In this document: piece by piece, positions 18,629 through 27,435 of the stretch
How positions within the stretch are numbered: position 1 is the first letter of the stretch
Layout of the letters: each line of letters starts with the position of its first letter
Source of the DNA: Sphaerotilus montanus
GTDB taxonomy: Bacteria > Pseudomonadota > Gammaproteobacteria > Burkholderiales > Burkholderiaceae_C
Assembly (NCBI RefSeq): GCF_013410775.1
Contig: NZ_JACCFH010000001.1
Span: 2,108,001-2,172,000, forward strand
DNA: 64,000 nucleotides
Reading direction: 5' to 3'
Position numbers and translations under genes: made by a program
Notes under the pieces: model-generated
Database searches by the model: none
What the model was told of the DNA's origin: nothing
Seen by the model: only the letters and a program-made list of their open reading frames with translations

Positions 18629-19651
18629 ATGGCTCGACTGATCAACGCGACCACGCCCGCGCACCTCGCCGCTGCGTTGCCGGACGCCGTGGCGCGCTTG
18701 GCCGCGGGCGAGCTGGTGGCGTTCCCGACCGAGACGGTCTACGGTCTGGGTGCTCGCGCCGACCAAGCCGAGGCGGTGGCGAAGATCTTCGCCGCCAAGG
18801 GCCGCCCGAGCGACCACCCGCTGATCGTGCACGTGGCCGATGTGGCGGGTGCGGCGGCGTTCGCGGCCGAGCTGCCGCCGGTCGCACAGCGGCTGATGGC
18901 TGCGTTCTGGCCGGGGCCGCTGACGGTGATCGTGCCACGCCGTGCCGGCATCGGCGCCGAGGCCGCGGGCGGGCAGGACACGGTTGGCCTGCGCTGCCCG
19001 GACCACCCGGTGGCGCTGGCGCTGCTGCGCGCGGCGGCCGAGGCTGGCGTGCCGGGCGTGGCTGCGCCGAGCGCCAACCGCTTCGGTCGCGTCAGCCCGA
19101 CGCAGGCCGCGCACGTCGCCAGCGAATTCGAGGCCGCGCCGGACCTGCTGGTGCTGGACGGCGGCGACTGCGCGGTCGGCATCGAGTCGGCGATCGTGGA
19201 CTGCAGCCGCGGGCACCCGGTGCTGCTGCGGCCCGGCTGCCTGACCGCCGCGGCGATCGAGGCCGCAGCCCGCGAGCCGCTGCGCGCCCGCGACGCCACC
19301 GCCCCGCGCGCCTCCGGTACGCTGGAGGCGCACTACGCGCCGCAGGCCAAGGTCCGGCTGATGACGGCGGCGCAACTGGACGCGGCCTTGACCGTCTGGT
19401 CCTCGACCGGCCACAAAGCTTCATCTGGCGCGCCGACGCTGGCGGTATATTCCCGCAGCCGCCGGCCGGCGCTGGCGGGTGTGGTGCTGCGGCGCATGCC
19501 CGACGAGGCGGCCGCGGTGGCGCACGAATTGTTTGCGGTGCTGCGGACGCTGGATGCGACCCGCGCGCCCTTGATCTGGGTGGAAACGCCCCCGCCGTCG
19601 CCCGAGTGGGACGGCGTGCGCGACCGGCTGCAGCGGGCTGCGGCGGCCTGA
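18629..19651 (+). CDS. tsaC: Threonylcarbamoyl-AMP synthase, Sua5 type
   Basis: Makes threonylcarbamoyl-AMP from threonine, bicarbonate and ATP for the t6A modification of tRNAs that read ANN codons. The 340-residue protein has the YrdC fold (about 10-195): GELVAFPTETVYGLGARA, KIFAAKGRPSDHPLIVHV, APSANRFGRVSPT, and a C-terminal Sua5 extension (about 230-340), so it is the long Sua5 form rather than the short TsaC. It continues the purE-purK strand. tsaB for the same pathway lies 2.4 kb downstream. Confidence 0.93.
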   Translation: MARLINATTPAHLAAALPDAVARLAAGELVAFPTETVYGLGARADQAEAVAKIFAAKGRPSDHPLIVHVADVAGAAAFAAELPPVAQRLMAAFWPGPLTVIVPRRAGIGAEAAGGQDTVGLRCPDHPVALALLRAAAEAGVPGVAAPSANRFGRVSPTQAAHVASEFEAAPDLLVLDGGDCAVGIESAIVDCSRGHPVLLRPGCLTAAAIEAAAREPLRARDATAPRASGTLEAHYAPQAKVRLMTAAQLDAALTVWSSTGHKASSGAPTLAVYSRSRRPALAGVVLRRMPDEAAAVAHELFAVLRTLDATRAPLIWVETPPPSPEWDGVRDRLQRAAAA

Positions 19652-19684
19652 GCCCGAGTCCGAACCGGACAAACTGGAGTTTGC

Positions 19685-20635
19685 ATGCGTGTTCTGAAGT
19701 CTCTCCTCGCCCCGGCGCTGCTCGCCGTGCTGCTCGGTGGCTGTGGCGGTTCGACCCGTGTCGAGTCGTATGCGCCCAACCGGATCGTGGTCTTCGGCGA
19801 CGAGCTCAGCCTGATCGGCACCAACGGCAGCAAGTACAGCGTCAACGCGCTGAAGGCCGATGCGGTGTCGCTCGACTGCGCCACCTATCCCGTGTGGCCG
19901 CAGGTGGTGGCCGACGGCTACGGCATGGTCTTTTCCGAATGCAATCCGACCGCCGTGGCCAGCCCGGCGGGCGTGATGAAGGCCAGCGTCGGCGCCACGG
20001 TGGCGGATGTCGTGGCTGCGGTGTCGGCCTTCCAGGCCAGCAGCACCTTCACGCCGCAGACGCTGGTGACCGTCATGGCCGGCCAGCACGACATCCTGAA
20101 TGCGTACAAGGCCTATGACGCCGGCACGCTCAGCCGCGCGCTGGCGCTGTCGCAGGTGTCGGCGGCGGGCAAGGCGCTCGGCGCGCTGGTCAACAACGTG
20201 GCCAACCAGGGCTCCGGTGGCCGGGTGCTCTATTCGACGCCGCCCAACCTCGGCTATTCGCCCTTCGCTGCCGCCGAACTCGTGCGCACCAGCGATGCCG
20301 ACCGGGTGACGCTGCTCAAGGAGCTGACGCTCGCATTCACCGCCGCCTTGCGCCTGGAGGTCATCAACGACGGCCGCTACGCAGCCCTGATCACGGCCGA
20401 CGAGCTGACCATCAGCATGTCCGATCCGACCAAGATGGTGTCCTATGCGCTGACCAACATCGTCGATCAGGTCTGTACCGTGGCGCTGCCCAACTGCACG
20501 ACTGCCACGATGGCAGCAGGTGCCGCCGGTGTCGGCACGGCCTATCTCTGGGCCGATGCCCAGCACCCGGGGGTGTCGTTCCAGAGCCGTGTCGGTCTGG
20601 CCGCCCTCAACCGGGCGCGCAACAACCCGTTCTGA
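19685..20635 (+). CDS. SGNH/GDSL-hydrolase-like lipoprotein with Glu in place of the catalytic Ser
   Basis: A 316-residue lipoprotein (lipobox LLGGC, Cys20). Residues 33-43 read RIVVFGDELSL where GDSL hydrolases have FGDSLSD, so the nucleophilic Ser is replaced by Glu40. The later blocks are partly kept: AGQHD at 132-136 (family form GxND) and DAQHP at 291-295 (family form DxxH, the catalytic Asp and His). Either it is a catalytically dead relative with a binding role or it uses different chemistry. It has its own short leader after the Sua5-type gene. Confidence 0.72.
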   Translation: MRVLKSLLAPALLAVLLGGCGGSTRVESYAPNRIVVFGDELSLIGTNGSKYSVNALKADAVSLDCATYPVWPQVVADGYGMVFSECNPTAVASPAGVMKASVGATVADVVAAVSAFQASSTFTPQTLVTVMAGQHDILNAYKAYDAGTLSRALALSQVSAAGKALGALVNNVANQGSGGRVLYSTPPNLGYSPFAAAELVRTSDADRVTLLKELTLAFTAALRLEVINDGRYAALITADELTISMSDPTKMVSYALTNIVDQVCTVALPNCTTATMAAGAAGVGTAYLWADAQHPGVSFQSRVGLAALNRARNNPF

Positions 20636-20648
20636 TCTGCCCGCCGCC

Positions 20649-22052
20649 TCAGCGCGGCGCCAGCGACCAGCCCACCACCGCGTCCAGCACGGCCCGTGCC
20701 TCGGCGCTGGCCGCCAGCGGGTGGTTGACCATCACCACCACGACGTGGCGGTGGCCGTCCGGGCCGTGCACCACGCCGGCCAGCGCGGCGACATTGTTCA
20801 GCGAGCCGGTTTTCAGATGCGCCTGCCCGGCGGCGGAGGTCACGCGCCGCGCGGTCGTCTCGATGCCCGCCACCGGCAGCGACCCCAGCAGCTCGGGCAT
20901 CCACGGCCGGCCCCAGGCCCACTGCAGCAGCCGCCCCAGGCAGCGCGCGCTGATGCGCTCCTCGCGCGACAGGCCGGAGCCGTTGTCGATCACCAGCTCA
21001 TCGTCCCGGCAGCCCTGCGACTGGACGAGCGCCTGCACCTCGGCGCGGGCGCCCTCCCAGGTGGCGGGCGTGTCCGGCTGACCGGGGCTGAGCGCCAGCA
21101 TCAGCTGCTGGGCGATGACGTTGTTGCTGTGCTTGTTCATGTCGCGCAGCACCTCGGGCAGCGCGGGCGAGAGTGCTTCGGCCACCAGGGTCGCACCGGT
21201 CGGCGTCCGGCCCTCGCGCACCTGGCCGCGCAGGCGCCCGCCGAGCGCCCGCCACTGGGCCTCGATCGCCCGCGCGTTGAAGCTGGCCGGGTCGGACGAG
21301 GCCAGCGGCCAGCCCTTCTCGCCACAACTCGCCGGCAGGCGGCCGCCGAAGCGTGGCCGCGCCGGATCGGTGGCATCGAGCTGCAGCCCCGACCGCCAGT
21401 CCCCGCAGGCACCCGCGCCCAGCGGCACCGTCGCCGGCCACTGCACGCCCGCGAGCGCCATGTCCGGGGACACCCGCGCCACCCCGCGTGCCGCGTCCGG
21501 CCGGAAGTTCAGCAGCACGCTTTTCTGGTTCACCATCAGCGCGTCCGGCCGCACGTTGTAGGGCTTGAGCGGCTCGCCGTCGAAGGCCGCCGGATCGACC
21601 GCGGGAATCGCGTAGGCGCTGCGGTCGAGCACGATGTCGCCCGCCACCACCGGCCCGTGCACCGCCATCACCTGCCGCAGCAGCAGCCACAGCCGCTCGT
21701 TGACCAGCCTTGGGTCGCCGCGGCCCTGCACGTAAAGGTGGTGGCCGTCCGTGTAGACGGGGGTGTGCCACTGGAACAGCGGGCCGAGCCGGTCCAGCGC
21801 CGCCATCGAGGTGACCAGCTTCATCACCGAGGCCGGGTGTGCCAGCGCGCTCGGCTGGTGCGCCAGCCAGGGTGGGCCGCCTTCGACCGGCGCCACCCAG
21901 GCGTAGAGGCTGTCCTCGGGCAGTTGCGCGCGGTCGAGCGCGGCGCGCACCGGCTCGGGCAGCGGCGTCTGGGCGGTGGCGGGGAGGCAGAACGCTGCAC
22001 AGGACAGCAGCAGGGACAGGGCGCGGGGCAGGAGGCTGGAGAGCTTGGGCAT
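20649..22052 (-). CDS. dacB: D-alanyl-D-alanine carboxypeptidase/endopeptidase (PBP4, S13 family)
   Basis: Periplasmic peptidoglycan hydrolase. From the ATG at 22052 the 467-residue product begins with a signal peptide (hydrophobic segment 10-26, ending in TAQ) and has the three penicillin-binding motifs: SVMK at 75-78 (nucleophilic Ser), SNN in NKHSNNVIAQ, and KTG in HLKTGSLNN near the end. Longer upstream open frame is antisense to tsaB and is not used. It is convergent with the GDSL-like gene and divergent from tsaB. Confidence 0.95.
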   Translation of the reverse strand: MPKLSSLLPRALSLLLSCAAFCLPATAQTPLPEPVRAALDRAQLPEDSLYAWVAPVEGGPPWLAHQPSALAHPASVMKLVTSMAALDRLGPLFQWHTPVYTDGHHLYVQGRGDPRLVNERLWLLLRQVMAVHGPVVAGDIVLDRSAYAIPAVDPAAFDGEPLKPYNVRPDALMVNQKSVLLNFRPDAARGVARVSPDMALAGVQWPATVPLGAGACGDWRSGLQLDATDPARPRFGGRLPASCGEKGWPLASSDPASFNARAIEAQWRALGGRLRGQVREGRTPTGATLVAEALSPALPEVLRDMNKHSNNVIAQQLMLALSPGQPDTPATWEGARAEVQALVQSQGCRDDELVIDNGSGLSREERISARCLGRLLQWAWGRPWMPELLGSLPVAGIETTARRVTSAAGQAHLKTGSLNNVAALAGVVHGPDGHRHVVVVMVNHPLAASAEARAVLDAVVGWSLAPR

Positions 22053-22100
22053 GGCGGGATCATACGAAGCGGCACCAGGGTGGCCGGTACACTGGTGGCC

Positions 22101-22862
22101 ATGTCTGCCTCCCGATCCGCACCCCGCCTGCTGGCCCTCGACACCGCCACCGACACCGTTCATCTGGCCCTGGTGCAGGGGGACGCGGTGCAGGTCCGCG
22201 CGCTGCCCGGTGGGGCGCAGTCGTCGGCGGCGCTGCTGCCGGCGATCCGCGACCTGCTGGCGCACGGCGGACTCGCCCTGCGCGATCTGGACGCCATCGC
22301 CTTCGGCCACGGCCCCGGCGCCTTCACCGGCCTGCGCACCGCCTGTGCGGTGGCGCAGGGGCTGGCGGTCGGCGCGGAGCGGCCGCTGCTGGCGCTGGAC
22401 ACGCTGGCCGCGCTGGCCGAGTCGGCGCGGCAGCAGGGCGAGACAGCCGAGGCTGTCTGGAGCGTGCTGGATGCGCGCATGGGCGAGGTCTACGCAGCGC
22501 GCTGGTGCCGCGGTGCCGATGGAGGCTGGACCGCCGATGTGCCGGTGGCGCTCTACAGCCCCGCCGCGCTGGCCGAGGCGATCGCGCAGGCGCCTGCGCC
22601 GCTGGCTGGCAATGCGCTGACCGTGCAGGCCGAGGTGCTGGGGCCACTGGCGGCGCGGCTCGTGCTGGCGAGCTGGCCGGCAGCGGTGCCCGGTGGTGCG
22701 GCGCTGGCCGTGCTGGCACGGGCCGCGCAGGCGCGGGGCGCGTGGATCGACCCGGCGCTGGCGCTGCCGCTGTACGTGCGCGACAAGGTCGCCCAGACCA
22801 CCGCCGAGCGCGAGGCCTTGCGGGCCACGGCGGCCACCGTGGCTGCGGCAGGAGCGGCCTGA
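22101..22862 (+). CDS. tsaB: tRNA threonylcarbamoyladenosine biosynthesis protein TsaB
   Basis: Partner of TsaD and TsaE in adding threonylcarbamoyl to A37 of tRNA. The 253-residue protein begins RLLALDTATDTVHLALVQGD (ASKHA fold) and has FGHGPGAFTGLRTACAVAQG, typical of TsaB. The last base of its stop is the first base of the rimI start, an arrangement that commonly couples tsaB and rimI. Confidence 0.95.
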   Translation: MSASRSAPRLLALDTATDTVHLALVQGDAVQVRALPGGAQSSAALLPAIRDLLAHGGLALRDLDAIAFGHGPGAFTGLRTACAVAQGLAVGAERPLLALDTLAALAESARQQGETAEAVWSVLDARMGEVYAARWCRGADGGWTADVPVALYSPAALAEAIAQAPAPLAGNALTVQAEVLGPLAARLVLASWPAAVPGGAALAVLARAAQARGAWIDPALALPLYVRDKVAQTTAEREALRATAATVAAAGAA

Positions 22863-23338
22863 TGTCCGGTGACGCGCCCACGCTGCTGCCGATGGCGGTC
22901 CAGCTGCTCGATGCCGTGATGGGCATCGAGGTGCGGGCGTATTCCTTTCCGTGGAGCCGCGCCAATTTTGTCGACTCGATCGCGGCGGGCCACCTCACGC
23001 ACTGTCTGGTGGCGCCTGACGGCGAGCTGCTGGCCTACCAGGTCGCGATGGCGGGGTTCGAGGAGTGGCACCTGCTCAACGTGACCGTCTCGCCCGCGCA
23101 CCAGGGGCGCGGGCTGGCCACGCAGTTGCTGCGCCGGCTGATCGCGCACGCCCGCTGCACGGGCGCGCCGTGGCTGTGGCTGGAGGTGCGGCCGAGCAAC
23201 GTGCGGGCGCGGCGCCTCTATGCGCACCTCGGGTTCGAGCAGGTCGGCGTGCGCAAGGGCTACTACCCGGACGCGCACGGACAGCGCGAGGACGCGCTGG
23301 TGCTGCGGCTGGCCGTGCCGCCGGAGGAGGGGGCATGA
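22862..23338 (+). CDS. rimI: Ribosomal protein S18-alanine N-acetyltransferase (GNAT)
   Basis: A 158-residue GNAT acetyltransferase. The acetyl-CoA-binding segment VSPAHQGRGLATQLLRRLI and the later LEVRPSNVRARRLYAHLGF with GVRKGYYPDAHG are typical of RimI, which acetylates the N-terminus of ribosomal protein S18. It overlaps tsaB by one base and the uracil-DNA glycosylase gene by four. Confidence 0.93.
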   Translation: MSGDAPTLLPMAVQLLDAVMGIEVRAYSFPWSRANFVDSIAAGHLTHCLVAPDGELLAYQVAMAGFEEWHLLNVTVSPAHQGRGLATQLLRRLIAHARCTGAPWLWLEVRPSNVRARRLYAHLGFEQVGVRKGYYPDAHGQREDALVLRLAVPPEEGA

Positions 23339-24105
23339 GCGCGGGGTACACCGAGCGGCAGCAGGCGATGCTGCAGGAGATGGGGATTCGGGTGTGGGTG
23401 CCGCCGCAGGTCGACGTGGTGGCCGAGGCTGTGTCGGTGGCCGATGCGGCGGTGTCCGCACCCGCACCCGTGCCCGTGCCCGCACCTGTGCCCACGGTCG
23501 CGCTGCGGCCGACCGGGGTGGCGGCGATGGGCTGGGACGAATTGCGCGCGGCGGTGTCGGCGTGCCGGGCCTGCACGCTGTGCGAGCGGCGCACGCAGAC
23601 GGTGTTCGGCGTCGGTCATCCGCAGGCGCAGTGGATGCTGATCGGCGAGGCGCCGGGCGAGCAGGAGGACCTGCAGGGCGAGCCGTTTGTCGGCAAGGCG
23701 GGGCAGCTGCTCGACAACATGCTGCGCGCCGTCGGCCTGACCCGCAGCGAGGCGCCTGCGCACGAGCAGGTCTACATCGCCAACGTGCTCAAGTGCCGCC
23801 CGCCGCAGAACCGCAACCCGGAGCCGCAGGAGGTCGCGCAGTGCGAGCCCTACCTGCTGCGCCAGATCGCGCTGGTGCAGCCGAAGCTGATCCTGGCGAT
23901 GGGGCGGTTCGCGGTGCAGTCGCTGCTGAAGACGGCTGAGCCGATCGGGCGGCTGCGCGGGCGGGTGCACGAGGTGCCGGGGATGCCGGGCGTACCAGTG
24001 GTGGTGACGTACCACCCGGCGTATCTGCTGCGCAACCCGCTGGACAAGGCGCGGTCGTGGGAAGACCTGTGCCTGGCGCGCGAGGTGCTGGCGCGCGCTG
24101 GCTGA
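23335..24105 (+). CDS. Uracil-DNA glycosylase, family 4 type (Fe-S)
   Basis: Removes uracil from DNA. After a low-complexity Pro/Val/Ala stretch (residues 40-57) the 256-residue protein has CRACTLC (Cys77, 80, 83), consistent with iron-sulfur ligands, the active-site block GEAPGEQED at 104-112 with FVGKAGQLLDNML, VLKCRPPQNRNP, and YHPAYLLR near 230. This matches family 4 enzymes rather than Ung. It is the last gene of the tsaB-rimI-udg overlap series. Confidence 0.93.
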   Translation: MSAGYTERQQAMLQEMGIRVWVPPQVDVVAEAVSVADAAVSAPAPVPVPAPVPTVALRPTGVAAMGWDELRAAVSACRACTLCERRTQTVFGVGHPQAQWMLIGEAPGEQEDLQGEPFVGKAGQLLDNMLRAVGLTRSEAPAHEQVYIANVLKCRPPQNRNPEPQEVAQCEPYLLRQIALVQPKLILAMGRFAVQSLLKTAEPIGRLRGRVHEVPGMPGVPVVVTYHPAYLLRNPLDKARSWEDLCLAREVLARAG

Positions 24106-24122
24106 GGTGCCGGTGCGGTGGC

Positions 24123-25214
24123 TCAGCCCCGCGTGCTGCCCAGGTAGCGCTTGCGCCAGAAGAACACGCTCAGCCCGGTTCCCAGCAGCACCATCAGCGA
24201 CACCGCGATCCAGATGCCGGTGCGGTTGTGGATCAGCGGCAGCGCGTCGAAGTTCATGCCGAAGAACCCGGTGATCAGGTTCAGCGGCAGGAAGATCGCG
24301 GTCAGCACCGTGAGCGTGCGCATGATGTCGTTGGTGCGCTGGCCGACCGCGGAGAAGTGCATCTGCACGGCGCTCTCGATCGACGACTCCAGCCGCCGCA
24401 CATGGCCCAGCACGCGCTCGATGTGTTCGAGCACGTCGCGCGAGCGCACCCGCAGCAGGTCCCGGTCACGCCGTTCGCCGTCGGCGGCGGGATTGGGCCA
24501 TTCGTCGAGTGCGTCGATCCATTCCTGCACGGCGCTGCGCTGGTCCTCGCAGATGTCTTCGAGCTGGTGCAGCGTGTTGCGCGACTCCAGCAGCGCGGTC
24601 CAGTCGACCTGCCGGCTGCGCGGGCCGAGCAGGGCCTGCTGCAGCGTGGTGAGCTGGCGTGTGAGCAGGCGGCGCAGTTCCAGGTAGCCGTCGACCATGT
24701 GGTTGACGATGCGCAGCATCAGGTCGGCGGGGCTGGGCGGCAGCCGGCTCGCGCCGTTGCCGCCGACGGTCATCTGCGCCAGCCGGTTGGCGAAGTAGTC
24801 GCGCACCAGGCAGTCGGCGGGGTGCACGGTCAGCAGCACGCGGTCGAACACCGCGAAGCCGACCGGGCTGGTGTCGATGGCCGCCAGGGCCTGCCGTGCG
24901 GTGGCCACGGTGCCGTGTTCGTCATCGAGGAAAAGCCCGTTGCTGCCCGGTGCTGCCGCAAGGCGGCGGAAGACGAGCAGGTCGTACCACGAGGTGTAGT
25001 CGAAGTGCGAGGGCAGCTGGTTGCTCAGCAGGTCGGAGATGTGCAGATCCACGAGCTGGCCACCGGCGCACTGGTGCAGCACCGCCTGCACCTCGGCGAC
25101 CCGGACCTCGAATTCGCGCCGCGCCGAAGCGATCCACAGGAAGCCGCGCTCGGGCAGCGTCTGCGGCAGATCGGACAGTTCGGTGCAGCGGTCGTCGATC
25201 AGGAAAACGCGCAT
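24123..25214 (-). CDS. CorA-family divalent metal transporter (ZntB/CorA-like)
   Basis: A 363-residue protein with a large cytoplasmic N-terminal domain, long helical region, and two C-terminal membrane helices separated by the GMN loop (FFGMNFDALPLI). The GMN motif is diagnostic of CorA-type pentameric channels for Mg, Co or Zn. The ion cannot be assigned from sequence. It follows hemB 13 bases downstream on the same strand. Confidence 0.92.
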   Translation of the reverse strand: MRVFLIDDRCTELSDLPQTLPERGFLWIASARREFEVRVAEVQAVLHQCAGGQLVDLHISDLLSNQLPSHFDYTSWYDLLVFRRLAAAPGSNGLFLDDEHGTVATARQALAAIDTSPVGFAVFDRVLLTVHPADCLVRDYFANRLAQMTVGGNGASRLPPSPADLMLRIVNHMVDGYLELRRLLTRQLTTLQQALLGPRSRQVDWTALLESRNTLHQLEDICEDQRSAVQEWIDALDEWPNPAADGERRDRDLLRVRSRDVLEHIERVLGHVRRLESSIESAVQMHFSAVGQRTNDIMRTLTVLTAIFLPLNLITGFFGMNFDALPLIHNRTGIWIAVSLMVLLGTGLSVFFWRKRYLGSTRG

Positions 25215-25227
25215 GGCCGCGTTCGCC

Positions 25228-26298
<1,071 letters not shown>

Positions 26299-26317
26299 CT
26301 ACGGGACACCCCTGACC

Positions 26318-26345
26318 TTGTCAAAGGTAATCTTGATGATAGACT
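26318..26345 (+). promoter_or_regulatory. Putative sigma-70-type promoter of the candidate small RNA
   Basis: TTGTCA at 26318-26323 and TAGACT at 26340-26345 are separated by 16 bases. The -35 matches the consensus at five of six positions, the -10 at four. The predicted start is near 26352. It reads into the region that ends with a strong terminator and has no convincing open reading frame. Confidence 0.5.
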
Positions 26346-26351
26346 TTATCC

Positions 26352-26467
26352 CGAGTGTTGCGCCGCTAGGTGCGCATTCCCTGCTTTTCCTCCCTGAGCA
26401 GGTGCCTTACCGTGTTGACAGCGTTAAGGCTTCCAAGCCCCAGCAAGCATGCTGGGGCTCTTTTTTT
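26352..26467 (+). ncRNA. Candidate small RNA with an anti-Shine-Dalgarno loop
   Basis: A stretch of about 116 bases between a plausible promoter and a strong intrinsic terminator folds into a series of stem-loops: TGCGC/GCGCA near 26359-26376; CCTGCT/AGCAGG at 26380-26402 with loop TTTCCTCCCTG; GCCTTA/TAAGGC at 26404-26430; and the terminator at 26436. The second loop exposes CCTCCC, complementary to ribosome-binding sites, as in several bacterial regulatory small RNAs. The only open frame (61 codons) has a weak start and resembles no protein I know. Exact ends are predictions. Confidence 0.5.
26436..26467 (+). terminator. Strong intrinsic terminator on the plus strand
   Basis: AGCCCCAGCA (26436-26445), loop AGCA, TGCTGGGGCT (26450-26459), then seven T at 26461-26467. 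The T-run is only on the plus strand, although both flanking protein genes are on the minus strand. It therefore must end a plus-strand transcript, which supports the small RNA call. Confidence 0.9.
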
Positions 26468-26511
26468 GCCTGAACGGTTTGTCTGCGCAGTGTGTGCGGC
26501 AGATCGCGCGC

Positions 26512-27318
26512 TCAGCGCGGCATGACCACCGTGTGGTTCTGGCCGCGGCCGATGCCTGGCATCGGTGCATCGAGCGACACGTCCACACCGTCCAGTTGCA
26601 CGGGCTGGGTGGCGTTGAGTTCGTCGAACCAGGTGCTACGCGGCGGATCCTTGTAGCCGGGCAGGTCGCGGCCGTCGAACGGGCGCACCCGCTGTCCGCG
26701 CGGACCCAGCTCCAGCGGACTGGTGTCCGGGCCGTTGTCCTGCATGACCGGGGTCGGTGCCGCTGTTTCCGGCGCATCCTGCAGCAGGGTCTTGCGCACG
26801 GCGACCGGGTCCGGCAGGAACGCTTCGTTCCAGACGTGCAGCGGAATGCCGGCAGCGCGCAGCACGCGTTCGGTGCGCTGCTGGCGCTTGCGGGCCCGCT
26901 CCGACTCGGCCTTGTCGGCCTGGCGCACCTCGATGATGGCCACCACGTTCGAGGCACTGTCACAGACCATCAGGTCCACGCAGACATGGCCGACCCGGCG
27001 CAGCCACTCGACGTATGAATGCCGTGTCGGCACCTTGATGAAATGTGACAGCGGCACCTGCGCCAGGATCATGTGCTCCGGCACGGCGCGCCGCAGCACT
27101 TCCAGCGCACGCTGGTGGCGCAGGGTCAGGACCCGGGTGGCTTCGGGGGGCCAGCCGATCACGGTGTCCACTGCGTCGAGCGCACGTGGCCGACCGGGGC
27201 GACCGGCATCGGCCGGTCGGCTTGTCAGGTACCGCCATGCCCAGATCAGTGCGGCGGCACCCACACACCCTGCCAGAAACAGGGCTGCGTTGGAGGATGC
27301 GAGAGATGAGAAATTCAT
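26512..27318 (-). CDS. DUF2726-domain membrane-anchored protein
   Basis: A 268-residue protein with an N-terminal membrane helix (about 10-30, AALFLAGCVGAAALIWAWRY) and a DUF2726 region (about 60-165): LRHQRALEVLRRAVP, ILAQVPLSHFIKVPTR, VCVDLMVCDSASNVVAIIEV. DUF2726 resembles restriction-endonuclease-like folds, with the D and ExE-type residues near VDLM and AIIEV, but activity is unproven. The C-terminal part is Pro-rich and disordered. ffh lies downstream on the same strand. Confidence 0.8.
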   Translation of the reverse strand: MNFSSLASSNAALFLAGCVGAAALIWAWRYLTSRPADAGRPGRPRALDAVDTVIGWPPEATRVLTLRHQRALEVLRRAVPEHMILAQVPLSHFIKVPTRHSYVEWLRRVGHVCVDLMVCDSASNVVAIIEVRQADKAESERARKRQQRTERVLRAAGIPLHVWNEAFLPDPVAVRKTLLQDAPETAAPTPVMQDNGPDTSPLELGPRGQRVRPFDGRDLPGYKDPPRSTWFDELNATQPVQLDGVDVSLDAPMPGIGRGQNHTVVMPR

Positions 27319-27435
27319 TTCGTCAAGCTACCTGTCTGGGTGCCTGACGTCAATCCCGCCGAAGGTGTGATGGATGTAACAGGTTCTGGTTGTGTACCTG
27401 CATCACCGTCTGACTGTTACAACCGTGTGCGACCG

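Noticed and set aside
26352-26467. Possibility that the RNA upstream of hemB is the 4.5S SRP RNA, because ffh is near
   Set aside because: The GGAA tetraloop and the conserved internal-loop sequence of SRP RNA are missing.
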